This document shows positions 17,401 to 23,769 of a stretch of DNA of 64,000 nucleotides, in pieces. The stretch comes from Clostridia bacterium. Lineage in GTDB: Bacteria; Bacillota; Clostridia; Oscillospirales; CAG-272. Position 1 is the first letter of the stretch, and each line of letters opens with the position of its first letter. Location of the stretch: positions 58,255-122,254 of the forward strand of contig JAFTXX010000014.1 of the NCBI GenBank assembly GCA_017461475.1. The letters are read 5' to 3'. A model generated the notes under the pieces. It was not told the DNA's origin, ran no database searches, and saw only the letters and a list, made by a program, of their open reading frames with translations. The translations under genes were made by a program, and so were the position numbers.

Positions 17401-18134
17401 ATACTACAGAACTTACGGAGGGGAGCAATGCGTTTCTTGAAGCCTGTGGAGAGCGCTTTACGGATGTAGTTACCCATACTCAGGTATACGATTCTGTTCT
17501 TGCAAGAAGTCCTCTTATGCGATCTAAAGACCCGACCACTAAGATGCTCACAGCCTTCTCGGCGGAGCCTACTGTAGTTACAAATATGGTAGCCTACGGA
17601 ATTATTGAGGGTAAGCGGGGAAATCACGCCTTTGCCGCACGCATCATAGGCAGTTCTGTTGCCACTATGATAGCTAATGCAGCTGTCGTATCGCTGGCTT
17701 ATGCTGCAAGAGATGACGATGAGGACGAGACATTTACCGAAAAGTATATTGAGGCTCTTACAACCGAGCTTATTGAGGGCTTTAATCCTTTGACCTACAT
17801 TCCGTTTATCAGGGACATATGGTCTGTTATGCTCGGATACGACGTGGAGCGTACCGATCTTTCTGTCATAGCCGATCTGTGGCGTTCCTTTGAGGGGATG
17901 TTCAGCAAGCGGAAGAGTATGTTTGATAAATTCACCGATCTTATCGGAGATATTGCTAAGCTTTTTGGCTTGCCCGTTGGCAATCTTATGCGTGAGGCAA
18001 TGGCTATCTACAATATGGTCAAGCTGTTGATTGGATCTTTCGAAGGAGAGACGACTGACGGAGAGGGTATTGGTAATGCGCTATTGAAGGCGGCGGAAAA
18101 CGCTGTGCCATTGATCGATAAGCTAAACTCTTAA
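8481..18134 (+). CDS. Giant polyvalent ejection protein with metallopeptidase and effector-like modules
   Basis: 3,217 aa, nearly a quarter of the phage. Regions in order: N-terminal coiled coils (1-230); hydrophobic Gly/Ala segments (about 367-435 and 515-553) that could insert in membranes; helical region to 800; a module resembling the phage MuF C-terminal/PBECR type (815-990); a zinc metallopeptidase-like domain with HEVVH at 1132-1136 and EEIVAHA near 1189; a second MuF-C-like module with RRDALYLAIRENG (1300-1497); a third module with FHFTGEGLRKS (1570-1790); an LPD3-like module (1825-2066); long coiled coils; a C-terminal region (2524-3217) like those of large polyvalent proteins, with a hydrophobic stretch near 3054. 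Such proteins are thought to travel in the virion and enter the host with DNA. The modules are joined by recurrent SIS/SIP linkers and duplicated QERISTPEP. Exact activities are not proven. Confidence 0.75.
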   Translation: MAQRMSVDEAWKRTQKRYLSTQAMAASHNMSDFEKKYSSDYLSSWRRSGELSDYYAAIEKQLSSARTLRDYYELYGNDEQKGYISALDEAIGGYSGVLNERSKVEELYGAYSSEGAWKSAVAKSEADIAENNRLQGLNIEELSAQSADLGEQIRTLNQKKIRTIREEGLTQDERTEYDNQIKKLQSQKKNIDSDIEKANKLTRLGELEAVENNEDFELASAFDDSVQSSTYRIINGLSLYDANVREGKRIEEDGWHYDVGQSSEDAIFAEHMTSEEKKRYNALYYDDPAKAKEYLDALDPIIASRAAASAYQYGREHPVLGTLASVYSNATGAVTQFGSMVKFEDVGYNQSANLSTSLRSGVSSEMSPLGSFLYNTGVSAAESLLASMVPYAGEAMLALSSAASTQNDILSRGGTGAQAMIGGLAAGVAEAFFEHVSLSSLRSMQPTEIVSSFKSFMGNVGKEMLTNAGEEAATEFANIMTDTFIMGELSSFNTLADKYAAKGMSETEAMWNAALALAGQIGEAAASGAVMGLGFSSVGGGVGLSQNYAAGQSIINGKNDFFVDDVLNDSQILFNDEAVKAAKDEDAALIKQAKKLSQKVAEKKDSRSPAQAIRVGALAKEVMKEEVKLVMKELNETATRNVAKAAQTAEAEGNMATASGQGAEIRRSSGLPIVRAEGQELSEIFVERDGEVVSLEDVSVEDVDLAVAYSLAVTTGSVEAANAFIDAYASEEEKASPVAFWSAWMGIMTDGQTLRTTEENMQRAFAEYGDQLSQEAKLAAWLAGVELKQAERKRKLEAANSARMARETSESSASEVFMYRKNGSFTEDKYFRTQMAKWERLKHGGYIKVGELSAESPLCQVGMPVGTLRYDVDKLKKNMTDHADYLDVELLKQIPDIIADPVAISEYREGNTISVFGDIFVGDSPMMVGVTVSKDRAGNTISKVRTYNTRRDVGKLITDDTVLYLDKNKKRTRKWFQACGIQVPLGGNTFGFIRSISQFNDGVNTFGEKGKKETSQLIDAKSTNATVNADSVVVPTDSIPHLSENVKGYFDDSALKNVRLDAKQKEFVAFARLFSDVFGVNVTFVASEKGKRKENGSYDRNTNTITLDIFSGIDNNANYNAVQSALSNTLSHEVVHNMSAVSPEYYDALSEYVFEALKSQGMDIEERIQYYIENARAENKKLSREDAIEEIVAHACDGMLRTSETVREFMEGFYDKDSKAANKFSKFVKDVLKRLKSVFDTLLGTKAYSQEARAIYKAGADAVAEIQKLYDEGVLAMREGNVARNYEIESKSDKSEETVKMYQSRETLEQAADEMEKISAEKYLQDKSKYPFIQVMDHTPQKVIDSMEGGKNRRILIRRDALYLAIRENGVQEGHYHGLGAEVIKKLPEYLGSPDVILSTIDKDTGKESKNRRIILTGIDGANGQGIVSVEFESMKDFEGHNDYFNIIITVFDLHKNYLERLFKKQGAIIKEQKESLAQVNPQLYEWLRTINAKLSGNSIPDSAQKVKTYGEKKDTKKEESAQVNSQVQYEGIINANSSNDSISQNDISVKENRKNNSDSSVMKQERITVDMSETERAEILRKAKISPPAIEISENFDVDFKELEKSNWKVVKKPMLEKLRELGFLKSYRSDKIDVEFHFTGEGLRKSTNSQIFEYGGSLADLSKVVMNMQSILDSAVLLEIHSDKAKGTPKENSRLLRTYVLLSAFREGETITPVQFEVKQYVDNDNRLYLAVALTKIETDVISDTAPQKAERTRLVSVSDISIPQLIEKINPYDKNFFKYIPDEFLNKAQLEAKREALSIEAKKYGKKSDKLSQERISTPEPYSGKNLYTDGDIYSYDFMTALAPMVVKTMPSLSSVKKDGKVSQAKAIEVGLKNAEGLGRRVSENQYAVKNVYTGREIVLGKSGLGHSLDASSVHRLRTNARLAAIGGDIVQNAVPINGLKKKNSQANGTYAMACLVNDGNGYVVAIVTVDEFSSKAIGIDFVDIAHSLNGRFLAKKEDSRSSARELESGQKSVSTTAISDISISDFLEIVNSTHKSILSDDVLKHLKEVRPSEGYYSDQVLFQERISTPEPSELLGELFRSKEAYKSYGKYTESLKKYQDLAVRVRNQEKRISEIDAEIGSLRSEKKQSGKGARMDELYRMRRTAEGKIDEYKKRMFAMEARELSAVVAAETDRVRKEVQLAEREKYAKKSKERTEGLIRKETRAKLRRVVKELNRRLNHGTKEKNVKVGMQDVVGSALKAAELLFADDITNADIIEYGFDHLSDNEKKLVDEYKQLLKSRAVLEEELSPQKVVVEIEENSEKYGDVQKDLWINVGSAKNADTNHIYAITNKKEELPTHYGVGSPTEAGNYLQNNPSNVIIPHSSEKVNTSSEKNAIQKKINGIDYRLRKLDEALRDRLEGMRSFYNSAVIDDALDELAAAYSELKNSKDDYIRGAYDELVAERLEGAKAALRGVTVRHMSTEQLRELYSLYKMVLTTVRTSDKLFTEGKNASVADEAATIENELLSDGEPKEKKLKLLQYPESFAWNMLIPAYAFDIIRSHTLRALYKRLVSAEGVWGKDVEEAQKFKVDMDKKYGANKWDTDEQFVFHTPSGKEGSVSLNQIMSIYAYTLRGKQATDHLDRSGFCHSKSIIVKESKWVGLRIKRSYTWNHSAVWRLSPEIREQLISKLSAEQKAYVEEMQKYLSKDCAKKGNEVSRKLYGIEIFGEEFYFPMHSAEQYISEKEKSNPGAVPRLKNSGFTKKISPNSTSPLVLDGFTDVWAKHCADMAAYHAFTLPLEDMARVFNHRRRGTDGAVEGSVQATLSGIYGDAASAYVKRLIDELNGGVRVETTAGFMNKFMSLHKMGATAMSLSTLVQQPTSIFRAMAYINPRYFMTYAQMTPSKHRAEWEEIKKYAPVAILKEMGGYDTGAGAATADYIRSKSYEGFKEKAAALIKDSAYRNNVMYALPSLADELAWCHIWAAVKKEIADTTELTEGSNAFLEACGERFTDVVTHTQVYDSVLARSPLMRSKDPTTKMLTAFSAEPTVVTNMVAYGIIEGKRGNHAFAARIIGSSVATMIANAAVVSLAYAARDDDEDETFTEKYIEALTTELIEGFNPLTYIPFIRDIWSVMLGYDVERTDLSVIADLWRSFEGMFSKRKSMFDKFTDLIGDIAKLFGLPVGNLMREAMAIYNMVKLLIGSFEGETTDGEGIGNALLKAAENAVPLIDKLNS
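13928..13950 (+). repeat. Left direct repeat flanking an effector-like module
   Basis: About 23 bp, GAGCGCATTTCCACGCCTGA and the next three bases, encoding the end of QERISTPEP (residues 1816-1824). It recurs with a single mismatch at about 14681-14703, encoding QERISTPEP at 2067-2075. The two copies bracket the LPD3-like module, as expected if modules are gained, lost or swapped by recombination at shared linkers. Confidence 0.75.
14681..14703 (+). repeat. Right direct repeat flanking an effector-like module
   Basis: Second copy of the 23-bp repeat, one base different from the copy near 13928. Recombination between the two would delete 753 bp (251 codons) in frame and leave one QERISTPEP followed by the coiled-coil region. 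Confidence 0.75.
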
Positions 18135-18142
18135 AAATACGC

Positions 18143-18181
18143 TGGGGGGACTCCCATATGAGTCCTCCCTTTTGTTATAAT
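18143..18181 (+). promoter_or_regulatory. Late promoter 3 (activator-type site plus TATAAT) combined with a terminator
   Basis: TGGGGGGACTCCC (18143-18155) with its first G exactly 32 bp from TATAAT (18176-18181), as at 4733 and 38240. It begins 8 bases after the stop of the 3,217-aa gene. GGGGGGACTC-ccatat-GAGTCCTCCC followed by TTTT also forms a terminator-like hairpin (18144-18173), so the same bases could end the upstream transcript and recruit a late activator for the fibre/lysis operon starting at 18211. Confidence 0.72.
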
Positions 18182-18210
18182 TAAGGCATTAGGATCAGTA
18201 GGAGGAAAAA

Positions 18211-19842
18211 ATGAAGATAATTCACGAAATTACCCTTGATGTGTCGCGACAGGGTGTACAATGTACCGTCCCGATAACTCAGCACGATGCGGGGATCCAC
18301 GAGCTTATCGTCCATCTTCGTAACGGCGCAAAGCCGATAAAGTTCTTTGCGGGGGATGAGGCGACCCTTTATCTCGGCACCGACAGCTTTGAGCCTGTGA
18401 CCGTTTACACCGAGAACAGCGCCTACCCGAATACCTTGGTATACACGCTGTCACCCTTCGCATCCCAAACCGAGGGAGAGGTCAGGGCTGTATTTCAGAT
18501 ATACAAGGGCTCCGAGAGGGGATGTTATACTCCCGAGATAGCTTTTTCTGTAAAAAAGGATACTACCTCGGGCTCTAAAGTGTTTGAGTCATCGCCATTT
18601 TCGGCTGTTATAAAGGCTCAGGCGACAGCCGAGGCGGCGGCATCGAGAGCGGAGGAGGCGGCGGAGGCGGCGGAAAGCGCCGCTAAGGAAGCGACCAACG
18701 TGATAGGATCAGCCAAAGGTGACAGTGCTTTTATCCGTTATTCTGCAAACGCAGACGGAACGGACTTTACCGAGGAGCGTAGCGAAGGGCAGGATTACAT
18801 AGGCTTTGCCACAGGTCAGACAGCGCCTACGGATAAGAGCGACTATACTTGGGGATATATCGGTGAGAGCAGTGCAGGTAGCTCGGGACGGTTTGTGCTA
18901 TTTTCTTTTGACGGGGGAGAGATAGACATGTCCGCGGCTTTGGTCAAATATGGTGATAAAGGTGTTCAGATACTCAACGGTCAAAGTGTTTTGTTTGATG
19001 CCTCGGAATATGAGGATGTTTCAGAAATCTTAATAATTGTTGTTGACGGCTCTTTAAATGCTTTAGGAGGCGAAGCATATTTATACGATAAAAACGGAGA
19101 ACAATTGGATGGTGCATACGAGATTTCAGCCAACGTTGATGGCGAAACTCTTTGTGTAGATAATCTTCAAGACGTTTACAGCGTTTTTATCAAATGTACT
19201 GAAACGGGTGATTCAAGCGGTTCAAGCGACACAAGCCGACGTGTATTGTTTACATTCAACGCAGGAAAGAGTGCAGCGACACAGTGCGAACTTATATTCG
19301 GTGGAGAGTCCTCCCATACTCTCACGATAGAAAACGGTCAAACTTTGGTTTGGGATTTAACGGATATGCTAAACGGTGATTACGAAACCGAAATGAGCGT
19401 GACCATCACGGACGGCGACGGAACGCTATACAAAGGCGAGGTACAATTGTTCGATAGCAACGGCTCAACGCTATCCACGGAGAGCTTCGAGGCAGAGAGC
19501 GGCGCATTGGTTAGCTTGAATAGTATCGCTAACGCTTCTGTTGTTTATATCAAAGTGAAAGAATTACATACCGTTACTGTGACACTGAGAAGCGATTATG
19601 GGTTAGGTTATATTGCGTATGTTGAGACAAATGACGGCAAAACGTACTCAAATAATTGTGACGAGGGGAACACATTTACACTATCGGTAGAAGATGGTGA
19701 TAGTTTGTATTTTTATACGAATGGTGGTAGCGGAGTTTTACTAACAGATTTAACCACTGACGAAATCTTGTGTAATTACGAAACTCAATATACCCTATGC
19801 ATTGACGGTGATATGACGCTTGAAATGTATGCAAGTTCCTAA
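18211..19842 (+). CDS. Receptor-binding tail fibre / BppU-like protein
   Basis: 543 aa. Residues about 1-120 (EITLDVSRQGVQCTVPITQH, then DEATLYLGTDS and FQIYKGSERG) resemble the N-terminal attachment domain of baseplate upper protein BppU. Next comes an Ala/Glu-rich trimeric coiled coil (AEAAASRAEEAAEAAESAAK, about 138-158), then a short domain with TAPTDKSDYTWGYIG, a motif common near the start of phage fibre tips, and repeated beta domains (about 230-330, 335-440, 445-543). The last three are the likely receptor-contacting tip and are AT-richer, a sign of exchange. First gene of the operon under late promoter 3, with GGAGGAAAAA before the ATG. Confidence 0.75.
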   Translation: MKIIHEITLDVSRQGVQCTVPITQHDAGIHELIVHLRNGAKPIKFFAGDEATLYLGTDSFEPVTVYTENSAYPNTLVYTLSPFASQTEGEVRAVFQIYKGSERGCYTPEIAFSVKKDTTSGSKVFESSPFSAVIKAQATAEAAASRAEEAAEAAESAAKEATNVIGSAKGDSAFIRYSANADGTDFTEERSEGQDYIGFATGQTAPTDKSDYTWGYIGESSAGSSGRFVLFSFDGGEIDMSAALVKYGDKGVQILNGQSVLFDASEYEDVSEILIIVVDGSLNALGGEAYLYDKNGEQLDGAYEISANVDGETLCVDNLQDVYSVFIKCTETGDSSGSSDTSRRVLFTFNAGKSAATQCELIFGGESSHTLTIENGQTLVWDLTDMLNGDYETEMSVTITDGDGTLYKGEVQLFDSNGSTLSTESFEAESGALVSLNSIANASVVYIKVKELHTVTVTLRSDYGLGYIAYVETNDGKTYSNNCDEGNTFTLSVEDGDSLYFYTNGGSGVLLTDLTTDEILCNYETQYTLCIDGDMTLEMYASS

Positions 19843-19856
19843 TGGAGGTTTAAGAA

Positions 19857-20147
19857 ATGAAAATATATAATTTTTATAGCGCTAAAAGAAACGGACGGCT
19901 TGACCGTGTAAAGTCTCGTGCTATTGAGGAAAGAATAAGAGAAAAGTATAGCGTATCGGACGAACTTACAATTATCCGACGAATGCTTTCACAGCTTTTA
20001 CCGAAGAACACAAGGAATGAAGAATACCAAGAGTATTTCGACTTTGTGGACTCGGTGACGAACGATGTAAACGAGGAGACAGCTTACTGCATTGAGCATA
20101 AAGGCAAGGTAAAAGCAGAAGTTAGAAAAGCGGGTTTCAAAGAGTAA
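19857..20147 (+). CDS. Small hypothetical protein of the fibre operon
   Basis: 96 aa, mostly charged helices (YSAKRNGRLDRVKSRAIEER, then SDELTIIRRMLSQLLPKNT). The start follows ATGGAGGTTTAAGAA. Small helical proteins in this place, after a fibre gene, are common in Firmicutes phages (for example XkdX-like), but I see no clear family match. Fourteen bases separate it from the fibre gene and it is surely co-transcribed. Confidence 0.65.
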   Translation: MKIYNFYSAKRNGRLDRVKSRAIEERIREKYSVSDELTIIRRMLSQLLPKNTRNEEYQEYFDFVDSVTNDVNEETAYCIEHKGKVKAEVRKAGFKE

Positions 20148-20159
20148 GAGGAGGCAGAT

Positions 20160-20591
20160 ATGAAATATTTGATCATCGGAAATACTGCTGTATTGGCATC
20201 GAGAGATATTGAGCGAATAACGGAGACGGGAGTTGACGTGAGCGTTGTGGGCATCCCCGACGGAGCTACACTGAACATTCAACGCGATACGACTGCGCGC
20301 CATTACGGGATCGTAAGTGAGAACGCAAAGGTTCCTCGGGAGCACATGGCGGACGAGGGCATATACAACGTGAATATCAGGTGGAAAGAATTTATTGACG
20401 GGGCATACGTTGACCGTGAGGCTTACGGAAATCCATTTAAGATCATTGTGAATGACGGAGAGCCCTGCATTATTCCCGCACCGCAGGCGTCGGGGGTGGC
20501 GGTAGACGAGATGTGGAGAGGTATATCAAATCTGCTTGAGATCATTCTCCCATTGATAGACACCTTGAAAAACGGAAACGATGTGATTTAA
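20160..20591 (+). CDS. Small beta-rich tail-associated protein
   Basis: 143 aa, predicted beta-sandwich (IGNTAVLASRDIERITETGV, NIRWKEFIDGAYVDREAYGN) with a C-terminal amphipathic helix (MWRGISNLLEIILPLIDTL). GAGGAGG precedes the ATG. Its place between fibre and membrane genes suggests an accessory tail or tail-tip protein. No catalytic motif and no family I recognise. Confidence 0.6.
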   Translation: MKYLIIGNTAVLASRDIERITETGVDVSVVGIPDGATLNIQRDTTARHYGIVSENAKVPREHMADEGIYNVNIRWKEFIDGAYVDREAYGNPFKIIVNDGEPCIIPAPQASGVAVDEMWRGISNLLEIILPLIDTLKNGNDVI

Positions 20592-20606
20592 GAAAGGATG
20601 ATTATT

Positions 20607-21344
20607 ATGAAAAAAATAAGTGTTTTGATCTTAGCGGTACTTATGTTTATGTCGCTTACGGGCATATTCATCTCTGCCGAGGACGGAGCGGAGGTCTCTT
20701 ATGAGTCCGAGACCGTGACAGAGGCGAACAGCGAATATGAGGACAGCGCGGCGCTCGAAGATTACGCCGAAGAATTTTTTACATATCTGCTCTCGGGAGA
20801 GGATGGCGCAGGCGAGCTTATGGACAGGATCATAGCTATAGGAGAGCAATATCGGGATGCAAAGGAGGCGGGGTACACCTTTAAGGAAAGGATATATCAG
20901 CTTCTTACTCCCGAAAATATCGTAACAACGGTTGCGGCGGCGTTTATATTTATCATAGGTATCGCGTTTTTTATCTTCCGCCACTATCAGAAGCTCGATA
21001 TTCGCGCTATACATTCGGATGTTTCTTACCTGAAAAAGAATCTTGAAGAGGAGCGAGAAGAGAACAAGCAGTTGAGGGAGATAATAGAGCGGCAGGATAA
21101 ACATATAGAGGAGCTTACGGCTTCAAATAAGCTCCTTACGGAAAGCACAGAGAAAAATAAGAGCGACACGGACCGTGTGTCGAATATGTCCGCTGCTGTG
21201 GCAAAGATGGTAAAGGATGTTTTCCTTAATTCAAAGACTATTGACGCAAGTGGCAAGGCTCTTCTCGTCCACAACTATATGGAGGCTGTGGGAAAGGATG
21301 AGACCGTCTCAGATGCGGCACAAAAGGATGGGGAGAATGAGTAA
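20607..21344 (+). CDS. Exported membrane-anchored coiled-coil protein, possible lysis component
   Basis: 245 aa from the ATG at 20607, about 10 bases after AAGAAAGG; an upstream ATG at 20598 sits too close to that site. N-terminal signal-type sequence KKISVLILAVLMFMSLTGIF, acidic outer region to about 100, transmembrane helix VTTVAAAFIFIIGIAFFIF (about 112-130), then a cytosolic coiled coil (YLKKNLEEEREENKQLREII and onward) and a tail. This topology, directly before a holin-like gene, fits a lysis or envelope-remodelling accessory protein. The 3' end overlaps the next gene by 8 bases. Confidence 0.55.
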   Translation: MKKISVLILAVLMFMSLTGIFISAEDGAEVSYESETVTEANSEYEDSAALEDYAEEFFTYLLSGEDGAGELMDRIIAIGEQYRDAKEAGYTFKERIYQLLTPENIVTTVAAAFIFIIGIAFFIFRHYQKLDIRAIHSDVSYLKKNLEEEREENKQLREIIERQDKHIEELTASNKLLTESTEKNKSDTDRVSNMSAAVAKMVKDVFLNSKTIDASGKALLVHNYMEAVGKDETVSDAAQKDGENE

Positions 21345-21729
21345 TAAATTTAAGTACGGTATGTGGGATCTTATCGCGCGGACAGTGGCTGTTATTCCGC
21401 CTATTGCGGCAATTCTCTATTTTTTCCCCGAGTGGATAAAAAGGTCGCCTCGCGCCACGGTATCGGGAACGGTGGTTCTTGCTGTTCTTGTGTGTATGAT
21501 CCCTTTTTGGAAAAAACTTGTTGAGCTCTCAAAAAGCCTCTCATCTACGGGGATTCCCGTGTTCTGGCTTGCGTCGGGGGGAGCTATGTATATACTTAAA
21601 GATATAGCCGACCGCGTGTTTTATATTTGTATTTTTGGATTTGCGGGTTCTCTTTTGAGTATTGCCGTATGTATGTTTATAAGAAACAGATACCTCCCCT
21701 CAGAGGGAAACAAGGAAAATAAAGGCTAA
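21337..21729 (+). CDS. Holin-like small membrane protein
   Basis: 130 aa from ATG 21337 (longer upstream frames are shadow sequence of the previous gene). Hydrophobic segments at about 10-30 (LIARTVAVIPPIAAILYFF), 40-58 (VSGTVVLAVLVCMIPFW), 70-85 and 92-113 (VFYICIFGFAGSLLSIAVCM) and a charged tail make a compact multi-span protein at the typical holin position. A holin would permeabilise the membrane at the end of the lytic cycle. No sequence family is certain, and no endolysin gene is adjacent. Confidence 0.5.
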   Translation: MSNKFKYGMWDLIARTVAVIPPIAAILYFFPEWIKRSPRATVSGTVVLAVLVCMIPFWKKLVELSKSLSSTGIPVFWLASGGAMYILKDIADRVFYICIFGFAGSLLSIAVCMFIRNRYLPSEGNKENKG

Positions 21730-21740
21730 GGAGAAAAGCT

Positions 21741-22664
21741 GTGGACGATCAAAACAAATTCGATTATTCCTCTCTGTCGGAAAAGAGACGAAACGCGGTA
21801 AAGAGCGCAGAGAGAGGGTTTATAAACGTCGGTTCTGACAAATTTCGGATGAATGACGTTATGCTTAGCGCGCTTGTAGTCATAGCGGCGGTCATATCCT
21901 TTACCGATTTCAGCTTTTCTCTCAGAGGTGTCAGCAATCTTACCGCCCTGACGGTATTTCTGTACATCATTACGATGTACGTTTACCGAAACCGATATAT
22001 GAAAGGAATATCCAGAGGCAGACAGGACGAAGAATACATAAGAGCTCTCGAGAATTATCGGGCAAAAAGGAAAGAGCTTGATGAGTCGGAGCTTACGGGC
22101 AGGGTTTCCGAATTCTGTACATATTACAAAAAGAAAGAATTGAGGGAATACCGGGAGAGTCTGTTGTGTGACATAGATATGACCTATGAGGAATACAGGG
22201 AAAAGTATATGAGGATGTCTCTGCGACAGTTAAAAAAGGCGGGAATAACATATGAGGGCATACGCGTTATAAGAAAGTGTAACAGGGCAAAGGCGATCAA
22301 GCTCTATCCCGGAATGATACTCAACGAAAACGGTGAATACGACAGACAGAAGCTCATAGGCAGAAGCGGCAGAGAAAGAGAACGCTCTGATGTAAAAAGG
22401 GAAGCCATAAGCCGAGCGTTGTATGTGATATTCGGCTCTGTGATAGTTATAAATGTGATGTTCAATTTTTCCTTTATAACGGTGGCGCAGTGGATAATCA
22501 GAATGTTGCCCGTTGTCATAGCCATAATAAGCGGAGATGACGGAGGATATTGTTGTATTACCGTTACGGAGACTAACTTTAAGCACGGGCAGGTGGGAAT
22601 TATCAATCTCTTTAATGAATGGATAAAAAGCAGATCGCAAGAGATGGTGGACGAAGAAGAATAA
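21741..22664 (+). CDS. Unknown membrane protein at the end of the late operon
   Basis: 307 aa from a GTG start with AAGGAGAAAAG upstream. Two hydrophobic pairs (about 35-75, VMLSALVVIAAVISFTDFSF and TALTVFLYIITMYV; about 230-275, LYVIFGSVIVINVMFNFSF and MLPVVIAIISG) flank a basic, Tyr/Glu/Arg-rich cytosolic region (80-220). The last segment is followed by DDGGYCCITVTETN and a charged tail. Last rightward gene before a perfect bidirectional terminator. The lysis region lacks a recognisable endolysin, but I see no hydrolase motif here either. Function unknown. Confidence 0.6.
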   Translation: MDDQNKFDYSSLSEKRRNAVKSAERGFINVGSDKFRMNDVMLSALVVIAAVISFTDFSFSLRGVSNLTALTVFLYIITMYVYRNRYMKGISRGRQDEEYIRALENYRAKRKELDESELTGRVSEFCTYYKKKELREYRESLLCDIDMTYEEYREKYMRMSLRQLKKAGITYEGIRVIRKCNRAKAIKLYPGMILNENGEYDRQKLIGRSGRERERSDVKREAISRALYVIFGSVIVINVMFNFSFITVAQWIIRMLPVVIAIISGDDGGYCCITVTETNFKHGQVGIINLFNEWIKSRSQEMVDEEE

Positions 22665-22670
22665 AGATAG

Positions 22671-22706
22671 AAAAATCCGAGAGGCAAATACACCTCTCGG
22701 ATTTTT
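22671..22706. terminator. Bidirectional intrinsic terminator
   Basis: AAAAATCCGAGAGG (22671-22684), 8-base loop, CCTCTCGGATTTTT (22693-22706): a perfect 14-bp stem with A/T tracts on both sides. It separates the rightward late operon from the leftward gene ending at 22718 and can stop transcription from either side. Confidence 0.9.
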
Positions 22707-22717
22707 CGTTTTTATAT

Positions 22718-23038
22718 TTATTGACTATTATATGTATCTATGACCGTTTGCATACGGCGAGCCCTGTCGAGGAGGTGCTGTGCCGCGGGGCTTTGTGGGT
22801 CTCCGAAAACGTCAAGCTCTCCCCGCGCTCTGAACAGAAGATACTCGATGGTCGATACTGTCAGACGAAGCTTGTTGGGGGAATAGGTGGCGGTTATTAC
22901 GAGACTGTCAAGCTCGGAATTGTCAAAATATTCGCTTTGAAGCTCTGTAAGCAATCCGTATGCCATATCCAGGAGCTCGCAAGCATCGGATGTGGCATCG
23001 GCTATCATTACTATTTCTTTCTTAGTGTAATCAGACAT
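22718..23038 (-). CDS. Small helical protein, unknown
   Basis: 106 aa, read leftward. GAGGAGG lies about 10 bases upstream of the ATG. All-helical and acidic (MIADATSDACELLDMAYGLL, then LRLTVSTIEYLLFRARGEL), with the start of a possible four-helix bundle. It resembles short DUF-type proteins of Clostridia chromosomes and plasmids more than phage structural genes. Opposite in direction to the late genes and next to attP, so it may be a lysogeny-expressed (cargo) gene. Confidence 0.65.
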   Translation of the reverse strand: MSDYTKKEIVMIADATSDACELLDMAYGLLTELQSEYFDNSELDSLVITATYSPNKLRLTVSTIEYLLFRARGELDVFGDPQSPAAQHLLDRARRMQTVIDTYNSQ

Positions 23039-23135
23039 AGATCACAGTCCTCCTCTATATAATATTTTTATGTTATGAAAAGTGTATATACTCGGATAAT
23101 ATCGGGCTCTGCCGTCGATGATCGATCATATCAGA

Positions 23136-23501
23136 TCATACTACATCTGCAAGAAGATCCTCGATGACATCGGGAAGATGTATAGGATCGAGTTGACATT
23201 CGGTGCATACTCTTGCGAAGCGCAGGGCGACCTCAGGATCGGTGGAAACATCCGAGATGAAAGAGACCTCCTGGCCGTTCGACAGGGCGCTGATGCCGTA
23301 GGAGATGTAGGCGCCGAGCTCGTCCGATACGAGAGACTCCTTTGTGGAAACGTAGACGTATCGGACAGGGGAGTCGTTAATATTTGGAGCGGACGTGTCG
23401 AACATCTCTGATGTGAGTTTCGTCCTTGCCGCTTCTGAGATAGGCGACCTTGCGCGAGAGACATGACTTGAGCTTGCGATTGAGTTGAGTTTTTTGAACA
23501 T
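23136..23501 (-). CDS. DUF6514-like protein
   Basis: 121 aa, leftward, from the ATG at 23501, chosen because AAGGAG sits 9 bases upstream; an in-frame ATG 54 bases earlier lacks such a site. The C-terminal half, AYISYGISALSNGQEVSFIS, DVSTDPEVALRFARVCTECQ and then LDPIHLPDVIEDLLA, matches what I recall of the DUF6514 pattern (YGI, DIS/DVS, HLxDVIEDxL) of clostridial proteins of unknown function. Beside attP and opposite to the late genes, so probably expressed in the lysogen. Role unknown. Confidence 0.65.
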   Translation of the reverse strand: MFKKLNSIASSSHVSRARSPISEAARTKLTSEMFDTSAPNINDSPVRYVYVSTKESLVSDELGAYISYGISALSNGQEVSFISDVSTDPEVALRFARVCTECQLDPIHLPDVIEDLLADVV

Positions 23502-23696
23502 AATACAGTTCTCCTTAAAAAAAATATTTGAGCCGCATATATAGCTCCAACTCAAAAAGGAACTATACGCGAGAACTCCTGAGATGAACTGAATTTTGGT
23601 CTAAAAACAATTGAGGAGATGAGCGGAATGCATTTCGAGATACCGTTTCAGATACCGTTGAATGTATCTTGTGAATGTATATTGATATAACGAGAC

Positions 23697-23716
23697 GTTG
23701 GTAACAAGTGGGCAAC
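23697..23716 (+). promoter_or_regulatory. Left attP arm-type repeat pair
   Basis: GTTGGTAAC (23697-23705), three bases, then TGGGCAAC (23709-23716): two nine-base-type units in direct orientation. The same pair, GTTGGTAAC and GTTGGCAAC with the same spacing, lies on the other side of the core (23927-23947). Paired arm sites flanking a core are what tyrosine integrases bind through their N-terminal domain. Confidence 0.65.
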
Positions 23717-23769
23717 GAAAAATAAAATTCACCTTGTAAATAAAGGAATTTGATTACAATAAATCGTGC

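Noticed and set aside
22619-23062. Rightward 147-codon frame over the bidirectional terminator
   Set aside because: It crosses a perfect terminator and is the antisense of the 106-aa leftward gene, which has a better ribosome site.
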